A stretch of 64,000 nt of DNA, taken from Lachnospiraceae bacterium. GTDB lineage: Bacteria; Bacillota; Clostridia; Lachnospirales; Lachnospiraceae. The DNA is taken from NCBI GenBank assembly GCA_910575775.1, contig CAJTEY010000002.1, positions 1-64,000 of the forward strand, read 5' to 3'. A program made the translations under genes and the position numbers. Of this stretch, positions 25,087-32,718 are shown in pieces (positions within the stretch are counted from its first letter, which is position 1; each line of letters opens with the position of its first letter). The notes under the pieces are model-generated. The model made no database searches. It was given only the letters and a program-made list of their open reading frames with translations, and was not told the origin of the DNA.

Positions 25087-26145
25087 TTATAAGCATTCCT
25101 GAATACTTCTAAGTATCATAAGGAGTTTTTTCCCATCAGTTGCTGTATTAAACTCCTCATATCCCACTTTGAACCCTGTAAAACTGCTGGATATAGGAAC
25201 CTCTTTAAACTGTTTCCAATCCCAATACCCCCTTTGATGTCCACAATAATAAAATCCCGTTGTACATACGGCAAAGCCTTTTTGGCATCCACCAAATATT
25301 GTCGCGTCATAAATCAGAAAAATGCTCTCATCATCAGGAATGTTAAAATTACATTTTGCCTTACTGTATTTTGAAGCTGTCGGCATTACTTCCGGATGTC
25401 CCACTTCGCAATACATAGAGTCAATGCTTACGCTATTACATGCGCGTATAATAAATTCGACATTTGATTCAATGTCATCTTTTATGCAGACTTCATCAGC
25501 ATCCTCATTGTTTCCATGATAAATTGCATAAACCTCATTTACAAATTTTCTAAACTTCACAACAAATTCGGTTTCATCTTGTATCCCCGTCAGATAAATA
25601 CTTTTGTACTTTATATTATTACAAGAAATAATGTTCATAACGGTTGCAAGAACCGCCTTTCCCATAGAAACGTCCTTTATGTCTGACAGTTCTATTTCCT
25701 GCTGTCCCGTAGTAGCAAAGTGCCATACTATCCTTTGGTTGGAAACAACCAATCCATCCGTCAAATTCTGATTACCATAATCGAATATAAGCAAAGGCTT
25801 CTCACCCGGCTCACCCGAAAGATAAAATTCCTGCATATTATTTTCAAGTTCCTGCGAAATTGGATTCAGTCCGAAAATATAAACTAAATTTCCAAACTTG
25901 TTTGCAGATCCGAATGCCTTCTTAAACGCCACATCTATTTTTTCTTCTGCATTTTCCATTTTCATATTTGGTTGCGGTGCTGTGCAATCTTCGTCACTGG
26001 TCCTCTGCCCTCCTGACATCACACCCTTATTAACACCTTCACTCTCATCTGACTGGCTGCCTGCAATGGCTGATAAATTGGAGCCACAATTAGAGCAGAA
26101 CTTTGCCCCCTCCATTATCTTTTGTCCACAATTGTAACAAAACAT
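25087..26145 (-). CDS. Zinc-ribbon protein with PH-like middle domain
   Basis: A 352-residue protein. The N-terminus is a double CxxC zinc ribbon (MFCYNCGQKIMEG and KFCSNCGSN), followed by a Ser/Glu-rich linker. The middle has a segment typical of bacterial PH-like domains (LVVSNQRIVWHFATTGQQEIELSDIKDV). ATG at 26145 follows GGGAGAAAAG. It is transcribed after the Sel1-type protein (24 bp gap), so both are probably one unit. The partnership is inferred. Confidence 0.65.
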   Translation of the reverse strand: MFCYNCGQKIMEGAKFCSNCGSNLSAIAGSQSDESEGVNKGVMSGGQRTSDEDCTAPQPNMKMENAEEKIDVAFKKAFGSANKFGNLVYIFGLNPISQELENNMQEFYLSGEPGEKPLLIFDYGNQNLTDGLVVSNQRIVWHFATTGQQEIELSDIKDVSMGKAVLATVMNIISCNNIKYKSIYLTGIQDETEFVVKFRKFVNEVYAIYHGNNEDADEVCIKDDIESNVEFIIRACNSVSIDSMYCEVGHPEVMPTASKYSKAKCNFNIPDDESIFLIYDATIFGGCQKGFAVCTTGFYYCGHQRGYWDWKQFKEVPISSSFTGFKVGYEEFNTATDGKKLLMILRSIQECL

Positions 26146-26169
26146 GCTTTTCTCCCTTCGTACCAATTT

Positions 26170-27822
26170 TTATAGTTTTTTTAATTCTCTCACTGCATTC
26201 TTTTCCCCATAATGTGCCGCCAACTCCAACCATTTACGGGCAAGTGCTTTGTTCTTTGCAACGCCAATTCCTTCTTTGTACATATACCCCAACCACGACA
26301 TTGCCAAAGGATGGTTCATTTCCGCTGCATACGAAAGCAAATCTAAAGCCATTATGTAATCCTTTTTATATCCCCCTTCCCCATGTAAATAGAAATATCC
26401 GACACTCGCACATGCTGATATCTGCCCAATCTCTGAAAGCTCTGTCAAAATCTCTTCCATGTCCGATACATTACTTTTTTTCCCTTCTTTTTTATACCAT
26501 TTTCTTTGTATATAGCTTATTAAGTATATTGCATAGTAGTTCTGTAATTCTGCCTGCTCCTTTGCATAGAGCAGCTTACGTTCCAGCCGCTTAAAGTCCT
26601 TTCTCTCCATAAGTTCAGCCGCTAATCCGTCAAAATAATCTGTTAATCTCCATTCCGCATATCCATTTTTCCCATCAATCAAATTCCATATTTCACCAAC
26701 TGTCTTATTCTCTATAAATTCATTTATCTGCTTCTCATATGCCGAATTTTTATTTATCCGCATATTAACATCATCCTCTAACCGTTTCTCCTCATTGATG
26801 TTATATTGCAGAATGTACAATTTTCTTTGTATATCCTCTGGTGGGTCATATATCCTTGCTATCTCTTGGATCTGGTGAACCATATCATCAACGCACCCTG
26901 TTGATTTTATACCTTGCTTTTTCAACTCATTAATACATCTCGAAACATATTGGGCTTTATAATCGACATATTCATTATAAAAGCCCAGAACATCACACAT
27001 CTCTGCTATTTCTTCGGAGTGTCCTACCAGCGCATATAGACATTTATAATAGGTAAAGGAAAACGGATTTTCTGTAATCCATGGAAAACTTTCCTCAAGC
27101 ACCTGCTGCACCGATATTCTGCCGTCATAAAATTGCCCCATAAGGTTTTGCATCCTAATCTGAAGAGAGTCTTCGTTTACCAAACCCATATTCAATCGGA
27201 TTACATGATATCTTTCCATCAAGCAACAAACTGCATATCCAACCCGAATATCCGCATTATATACTGCATCTGCAACAATTTTTTTATAATCGAAGTTAGA
27301 AAACAGCTCTTTTTTCTTTTTATATACATTTTCCATATCCTTTGCATCAGTAAAAGAATCCCCTATCCCTCTAATCACGCCAGTCCCAGCGTTCAGAAGC
27401 CCGGCTGTTATGCTTCCCTTAATTGCCCCTCCCAATCCAAATCCTCCGCCCTGCCATCTACTGCGACTGCTTCTCTGAATATTTCTTGCCAACGCAATAT
27501 CCCTCATTTGGTTTTGCAGTATGTCATATTGCTCTATCAAAATATTTACATCGGAAATAAAGGATTCTTCTATCTGAAACTCACAAACAAACATTTCCTT
27601 ATTATACTCATATATTCCTGCTTCCAGTAATAACTTAATCGCTATTTCAAAAGATTCATCAAGGTATTTGATGCATTCAAACAAAAATTTTTCATAAACA
27701 TCGTCGAATGTAGAAATTTCCTGATCAAAATATCCAAAAGCAGATGTTTTATGTGCATATGCCATTGTATTAAATACTTTTCTATATTTAGCATTTTCTA
27801 AAATATCCACGTTAAACGTCAT
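26170..27822 (-). CDS. Large protein with C-terminal Sel1-like repeats
   Basis: A 550-residue protein. The C-terminal 80 residues contain two Sel1-like repeats (SACASVGYFYLHGEGGYKKDYIMALDLLSYAAE and PLAMSWLGYMYKEGIGVAKNKALARKWLE). A glycine-rich stretch near residues 125-160 (GGGFGLGGAIKGSITAGLLNAGTG) resembles a membrane-inserting glycine zipper. The remainder is helical. It is the gene nearest the right end of element C and pairs with the zinc-ribbon protein. Function unknown; such pairs could act in signalling, surface or defence roles. Confidence 0.68.
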   Translation of the reverse strand: MTFNVDILENAKYRKVFNTMAYAHKTSAFGYFDQEISTFDDVYEKFLFECIKYLDESFEIAIKLLLEAGIYEYNKEMFVCEFQIEESFISDVNILIEQYDILQNQMRDIALARNIQRSSRSRWQGGGFGLGGAIKGSITAGLLNAGTGVIRGIGDSFTDAKDMENVYKKKKELFSNFDYKKIVADAVYNADIRVGYAVCCLMERYHVIRLNMGLVNEDSLQIRMQNLMGQFYDGRISVQQVLEESFPWITENPFSFTYYKCLYALVGHSEEIAEMCDVLGFYNEYVDYKAQYVSRCINELKKQGIKSTGCVDDMVHQIQEIARIYDPPEDIQRKLYILQYNINEEKRLEDDVNMRINKNSAYEKQINEFIENKTVGEIWNLIDGKNGYAEWRLTDYFDGLAAELMERKDFKRLERKLLYAKEQAELQNYYAIYLISYIQRKWYKKEGKKSNVSDMEEILTELSEIGQISACASVGYFYLHGEGGYKKDYIMALDLLSYAAEMNHPLAMSWLGYMYKEGIGVAKNKALARKWLELAAHYGEKNAVRELKKL

Positions 27823-27998
27823 TATATTATCACCATTTCCTTATTGTAATATTTTTTTCAATATATCAGTTTCGTATGGAATTATCACTTCCTATTATTC
27901 ATTGAACTATTCAATATATTTCTTTAATAGCAACTATTGTCGGTTATATCCTTCTGATCTTTCAACCAAAACCTATCTCAGCCATTTCCTGTATGAAA

Positions 27999-28037
27999 AA
28001 GAGGAATACTCTGCTACAACGCAAGAATATTCCTCTT
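27999..28037 (-). terminator. Hairpin terminator on minus strand
   Basis: AAGAGGAATA at 27999-28008 pairs with TATTCCTCTT at 28028-28037. On the minus strand the stem ends in a run of five T. It would stop transcripts leaving guaA into element C. Confidence 0.6.
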
Positions 28038-28164
28038 CTCCATTTCATTGTCTACAACATCAACGAATATAAATATCATGCTAGAATCTATCTACACGGT
28101 AAGCAGAGCGATACAAACCCGCAGATTAAGACACATGAACAAAATATAACTTATTCTCAATTTT

Positions 28165-28182
28165 ATTACCAAAATATTACCA
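28165..28182 (+). repeat. Arm-type repeats, right end of element C
   Basis: ATTACCA at 28165-28171 and 28176-28182, 11-bp period, 63 bp before the core at 28245. Confidence 0.75.
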
Positions 28183-28241
28183 CAGGCAACAACAAGCGCC
28201 GGAAAATCCGCTGTTTATGCGGCTTCCCGGCGTTTCGTCGT

Positions 28242-29534
28242 CTACTCGAACTCAATCGTCGCCGGAGGCTTCGGACTCATATCATAGCACACCCGGTTCA
28301 CATTCACAACCTCCGCCAAAATCCTCTCCGTAATCTTCTCCAATACATCCCAGTCAATCTTCTCGATGGACGCCGTCATTGCATCAATGGTATTGATGGC
28401 ACGAATAATCACCATGTACTCAAACACCCTGGCATGATTCTTCATTCCCACAGACTTAAAGTCCGGCACAACGGTAAAATACTGCCATACCTTCTTGTCC
28501 AATCCTGCCTTGGCAAATTCTTCCCGCAGGATCGCATCCGACTCTCTGACCGCCTCCAGTCTTTCTCTGGTGATCGCTCCCAGGCATCTCACACCGAGTC
28601 CCGGACCCGGGAACGGCTGTCTGTACACCATATCATGCGGCAGTCCCAGTTCTACGCCGCAGGCGCGCACTTCATCCTTAAAAAGCTGTTTTAGCGGCTC
28701 CACAAGCTCGAACTTCAAATCTTCCGGCAGGCCGCCCACGTTGTGATGAGACTTCACCATTTTTGCCGTCTTTGTGCCGCTCTCAATAATATCCGGGTAG
28801 ATGGTTCCCTGTCCAAGGAAATCGATTCCCTCCAGTTTCCTTGCTTCCTCCTCAAACACACGAATAAACTCGCCGCCAATAATTTTGCGCTTCTGTTCCG
28901 GGTCTGCCACATTCTCAAGTTTGCCAAGGAAACGCTCAGAGGCATCCACATAAATCAAGTTTGCATGCAATTCATCGCGGAACACTTTCGCAACACTTTC
29001 CGATTCGTTTTTGCGCATCAGACCATGGTTGACATGTACGCACACAAGCTGCTGTCCGATCGCTTTGATCAACATTGCCGCTACAACAGAAGAATCCACG
29101 CCGCCCGACAAAGCCAGAAGCACTTTCCGATCACCAACCTGCTGTCTGATCAATTCCACCTGATCTTCAATGAAGTTCTTCATGTTCCAATTTGCCTCAG
29201 CCCTGCACTCCTCGAAAACAAACTTTTTCAAAGTTTCCTGAGTCGGAAGCTCTGTGAGCTGGGTCTTACATTTCGACTGCGGGTAATCTATGGAAATCAT
29301 CGGCATGCCCATATCATAAAGCTCTGGTCTGACTTCCACGTCCTTTCCGTCAACCACGCGGTTTTCACCGCCGTTTAACACAATACCTTTCACATTCTTT
29401 AAAGCCTTCAGCTCATCCACGGTAATGTCATGCGGATGTATTTCGCTGTATACGCCGAGATCGCGTATTTCGCGGGCGAGCACGGTGTTATTTATGCTTC
29501 CCATATCCAAAATGACAATCATATCCTGCTTCAT
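28242..29534 (-). CDS. guaA: GMP synthase with degenerate amidotransferase domain
   Basis: A 430-residue protein against about 510 for normal GuaA. The ATP-pyrophosphatase domain is complete ([15 protein letters not shown], then the GMP-synthase C-terminal domain ending PKPPATIEFE). The N-terminal domain keeps the first strands of a class I glutamine amidotransferase but lacks the catalytic Cys: PMISIDYPQSK stands where [10 protein letters not shown] is expected. The HPE histidine/glutamate segment is gone. It would convert XMP to GMP using ammonia, or depend on an external glutaminase. ATG at 29534 follows AAGGAGG. Its 3' end is the integration target of elements A, B and C. Confidence 0.88.
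   Translation of the reverse strand: MKQDMIVILDMGSINNTVLAREIRDLGVYSEIHPHDITVDELKALKNVKGIVLNGGENRVVDGKDVEVRPELYDMGMPMISIDYPQSKCKTQLTELPTQETLKKFVFEECRAEANWNMKNFIEDQVELIRQQVGDRKVLLALSGGVDSSVVAAMLIKAIGQQLVCVHVNHGLMRKNESESVAKVFRDELHANLIYVDASERFLGKLENVADPEQKRKIIGGEFIRVFEEEARKLEGIDFLGQGTIYPDIIESGTKTAKMVKSHHNVGGLPEDLKFELVEPLKQLFKDEVRACGVELGLPHDMVYRQPFPGPGLGVRCLGAITRERLEAVRESDAILREEFAKAGLDKKVWQYFTVVPDFKSVGMKNHARVFEYMVIIRAINTIDAMTASIEKIDWDVLEKITERILAEVVNVNRVCYDMSPKPPATIEFE
28245..28253. other. Attachment core at the guaA 3' end
   Basis: CTCGAACTC, the complement of the last three sense codons of guaA (GAG TTC GAG), adjacent to the TAG stop at 28242-28244. This is the current target-side copy for element C. 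Confidence 0.75.
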
Positions 29535-29791
29535 CGGGTAATGCCTCCTTGTCCTCTGTTCTGTCAGTAACTTTCTTTCATCCTGCTGCCTGCACATGCA
29601 AAATGCTGCCGCTATTACATTATATAGTAGCTTTCCTCCGAAAATCAACTGAATTATTATATGGAAGCTCATGAAATCAAGAAGAATACCCAGGCTGTCT
29701 ATAAATGTCGTAAGTTATCAGCAAAGACCAGACCGATCGCTGTTGTGTCAGAACCCACTGAATGATCTAAAATTGTCTTTCGGAAAGTTCT

Positions 29792-30049
29792 TTAGCCATT
29801 TCTCGTATGCCGCCTGATTCCTGCATACCACATAAGTTTCGAAAATATAAAGGCCAAAATCGAAACCGCAATTCCCCAAATCAACTGTAGCAGATCCAGA
29901 TCTCCTTTGATCACCTGTTCTGGCATACTGTTGACACCGCTCAAGAACATCCAGACTCCCGTCATAAAAATGTAGATCCCCACAAAAATGATAACCCTAT
30001 CCGATGTCCGGCTCCCCACCCTCATTCCCGAAGAAACCACCACATACAA
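29792..30049 (-). pseudogene. Probable C-terminal remnant of an ABC-2 permease
   Basis: The frame encodes two hydrophobic segments and ends ILAFIFSKLMWYAGIRRHTRNG. This resembles the last membrane helix and basic tail of ABC-2-type permeases. The rest of the permease is absent. A remnant of an ABC ATPase lies just upstream (30062-30180), which supports decay of one exporter locus. It could instead be a small two-helix membrane protein. Confidence 0.4.
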
Positions 30050-30061
30050 ACACCATACTGA

Positions 30062-30180
30062 TCATGGATATATTTCCATCTTTATGCGTTCACCCAGTGA
30101 TAACCGCCGAACCTGTACTTTCAAGAACTCCTGTACGCCAAACAGCTCTACCAGTTCGCCAAGTATCTGCCTCTTTTTCG
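30062..30180 (-). pseudogene. ABC transporter ATPase remnant
   Basis: About 39 codons read KRQILGELVELFGVQEF and then RRLSLGERIKMEIYP before a stop. The LSLGER signature motif and the preceding ELVELFGV segment are typical of ABC-2 exporter ATPases. Walker motifs are missing on both sides. Confidence 0.55.
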
Positions 30181-30266
30181 TAATATGCAAAGTCCTGCGT
30201 CAGATTTTTTACTACAATTCCTTCTATAAATGTACCCCATTTTGCAATGCTGCAATGCAATACGCA

Positions 30267-32714
30267 TCAAAAATTCGAAGTAACACTCTCCCCCCGCTCT
30301 TCAAGCATATTATTGCAGGCCGCTTCTTTTCCTTCCGAAAGGCGTATCGTCTTAATCTCAAAGGGCGTAAAGGAAAGGATAAATTCTCTTCCCAGGGAAG
30401 GTATCTTACATTGTGCCGATGTATTCCTGCCTGCCGCTTCATAAGCCCTCAAGATGATATCTCCGCTTCCATCCTCTGCTTCCTTTACCACTTCCACAAA
30501 TATATTGTTCTCACTTACCTGCAGGAAGGAACCTTTCTGGGGAAGCTTCCCTTTGTGGTAGGTTTCAAACAAAGCAATGGGCTTTTCATTCAGAATCTTT
30601 GCCCGCTTGACGGTATCCGCCTCCTCCCAGCTTCCGTCGTGAGGATAAAGGCCGTAAGTGAACGTCTGCACACCCTGATCCAGATATACATATTCCAGTT
30701 CACAATCCGGCACGTAAGGCTCGTGCTGGGCATATATCGGGCTTCTGAGTATCGTCAGTTCCCCGTTCTTTCCTGCCGTGTCCGCCGCAAATTTGCCATC
30801 GTTTAAAATAGAAAGTCCATGAACCATCGTGTCTAACCCGGGCGCCGCTCCCTCCAGATCAAACCATGTCTGCACCGGGAACTCCTCCCCGTCAGGCTCT
30901 CTCTGGGCCACACCATAGGGAATTTCGTAGCTGGCCCTCAAATAATTCATATTCATGGGGAAGCGCAGTTTCAGCATGGACATCTTCTCATGCCAGTCCA
31001 CTGTCGTTTCCACGGAAATAAAATCCAGCTCCTTGTAGATGGAAAAGTCCTGGAACATTCTGGAATTACCATACACACTGGTCACCCGGATCACCGCCTT
31101 CACAGGACCATTTTCGATGCGCTGCACCTTCACTGCTTCAAATCGTCCGATCTCCTCATCGAAAATACGCACACCATGAGACCAGGTATCGCTCTCGTCC
31201 TTCATCACCACGGGCACTGCCGCAGGAGCGGAAAAGTATTCTGTCCCATCATTCTTTTTCACCAGGGAAGAAATATAGCCCTTTTCATCAAATTTAATCG
31301 AGAACCATTTATTTTCCGCACTGGTCTGGGTTGAACTTATATTTTCAAACTGCCTGCCCTTTTCCCTCACGGCAAAGCGATAGGTACGATAGCCCAGAGA
31401 CGGCAGCTTCGCCACAAAGGCTATCCGACATCTTCCGTTGCTGGAAGCTTTGGACTGGACAATCTGATAGGGAATCTGGTTATCCTCCTCATCCAGAAGC
31501 ACAGTATGCTCCTTCAGAGAAAGGGATTCCACTGCCACCTCCGCCATGGTCTCAAAAGGGTTTGGATTCATCACCACCAAAGGTTTCATCCCCTCCTCCA
31601 TTGGAATGTCGATATTCCAGCTGATCGACTGTATGGCACTGTTCAACTGTCTTCCCGCTATATGCAGCGCATAATCATAATCCTCTCTGGCGTCCACATA
31701 AGCTTCTTCTAAGCTGGTGCCTGCCAGAATATCATGGAACTGGTTAAACAGCGCTATTTTCCATGCCTTGGTCAGTTCTTCTCTGTCATGCTTTCCGGCA
31801 GACAGGATTTTTGCCATGACAGAAAACTTTTCTGCCATGCGGAGCCTGTTTTCTGCCTTTCTGTTCAGATTCTTCACCTCAGAATGGGCACTGTAACAGC
31901 CGCTGGCATGATGAAGCAGTTCTCCTGTCACCACAGGAAGGACTCTGCCCGACTGTTCCACATCTTTAAAGTAATCTACCGGGGAAGCAAAAATCAGCTC
32001 TGGCATATCCTCTCTCTTATTCATGCCCAGAATACTTTCGATGTTCTTTTTGGTAGGACCGCCGCCATGATTGCCTACACCGTAAAAGCACATGATGCCG
32101 TTGCCGGGATTCTTGATTTCCCCTGCGCACCGCTTTACATGTTCCTCGATTTCCTCTGGCCAGGTACAGTACTCAAAAGGAATCCGAAAAGCCTTCACCT
32201 GTGAACCATCTGCGGATTTCCACAGGAAAGTTTCCCCGTCCACGCCTTTTTCGTGTCTGCCCGGACGCATGAACACATAATAATCCATGCCTGATTTCTT
32301 CAGAATCTGCGGCAGATTCCCGTTATGGCCAAAGCTGTCCACGTTATAGCCGCACACCGCTTTCACACCGAATTTTTCCTCAAAATATTTCTGCCCGTAA
32401 AGTCCCTGACGGACATAGGACTCTCCTGCGGGCGCATTGCAGTCCGGCTGGATCCACCAGCCGCCCACAATAATCCAACGGCCTTCTTTTACACGCTCTT
32501 TTATTTCTTCAAACATGGCCGGATCATTTTCCTCCACCCATTCATAGAAGGAAGCGGAACTGCCTGTGAAAATAAACGCCTCATATTCTTTCATCCGGTC
32601 CAGCACGGAACGAAAGGTGGCTTTGATTTCCTGAAATCCCTCCTGCCACCGCCACATCCACACGGGATCAATATGTGAATTTCCTATCATATATAATCTC
32701 TTATCTTTTTTCAT
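30267..32714 (-). CDS. GH38 alpha-mannosidase
   Basis: An 815-residue retaining alpha-mannosidase of family GH38. Residues 12-19 (NSHIDPVW) and the segment YNVDSFGHNGNLPQIL, with the nucleophile Asp, are visible near residue 125. The zinc ligands of the family are present. The large C-terminal beta domains follow. No signal peptide, so it acts in the cytoplasm on imported oligosaccharides. It is the last gene of the ROK-GH36-kinase-phosphorylase-FAD operon (4-bp gap). A second GH38 enzyme lies at 45967-48393; the two diverge outside the active site. Confidence 0.92.
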   Translation of the reverse strand: MKKDKRLYMIGNSHIDPVWMWRWQEGFQEIKATFRSVLDRMKEYEAFIFTGSSASFYEWVEENDPAMFEEIKERVKEGRWIIVGGWWIQPDCNAPAGESYVRQGLYGQKYFEEKFGVKAVCGYNVDSFGHNGNLPQILKKSGMDYYVFMRPGRHEKGVDGETFLWKSADGSQVKAFRIPFEYCTWPEEIEEHVKRCAGEIKNPGNGIMCFYGVGNHGGGPTKKNIESILGMNKREDMPELIFASPVDYFKDVEQSGRVLPVVTGELLHHASGCYSAHSEVKNLNRKAENRLRMAEKFSVMAKILSAGKHDREELTKAWKIALFNQFHDILAGTSLEEAYVDAREDYDYALHIAGRQLNSAIQSISWNIDIPMEEGMKPLVVMNPNPFETMAEVAVESLSLKEHTVLLDEEDNQIPYQIVQSKASSNGRCRIAFVAKLPSLGYRTYRFAVREKGRQFENISSTQTSAENKWFSIKFDEKGYISSLVKKNDGTEYFSAPAAVPVVMKDESDTWSHGVRIFDEEIGRFEAVKVQRIENGPVKAVIRVTSVYGNSRMFQDFSIYKELDFISVETTVDWHEKMSMLKLRFPMNMNYLRASYEIPYGVAQREPDGEEFPVQTWFDLEGAAPGLDTMVHGLSILNDGKFAADTAGKNGELTILRSPIYAQHEPYVPDCELEYVYLDQGVQTFTYGLYPHDGSWEEADTVKRAKILNEKPIALFETYHKGKLPQKGSFLQVSENNIFVEVVKEAEDGSGDIILRAYEAAGRNTSAQCKIPSLGREFILSFTPFEIKTIRLSEGKEAACNNMLEERGESVTSNF

Positions 32715-32718
32715 GATC

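Larger units (their letters stand above)
27823..28241. other. Right end region of element C
   Basis: No gene is seen. It holds a terminator-like hairpin (27999-28037), the right arm repeats (28165-28182) and a hairpin (28197-28232) just before the guaA stop codon. Confidence 0.7.
9827..28253. mobile_element. Element C: 18.4-kb integrated element at guaA
   Basis: Bounded by CTCGAACTC cores at 9827-9835 and 28245-28253, with ATTACCA arm repeats of 11-bp period inside both ends (9940/9951/9970 and 28165/28176). It carries integrase, excisionase, a MobC-like protein, P4-type primase-helicase, Rad52-like and YqaJ recombination proteins, DUF932, two DUF5688 proteins, a Mor-like regulator and several cargo genes. 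No relaxase, capsid or portal gene is visible. It could be a mobilizable element or a phage satellite; the sequence does not decide. Confidence 0.8.

Noticed and set aside
28197-28232. Hairpin as a normal guaA terminator only
   Set aside because: The same hairpin recurs at 2579-2614 next to a core with no intact guaA, so it belongs to the element ends, although it may also terminate guaA.
29535-29791. Purine riboswitch before guaA
   Set aside because: I could not find the conserved three-way junction pattern in the leader.
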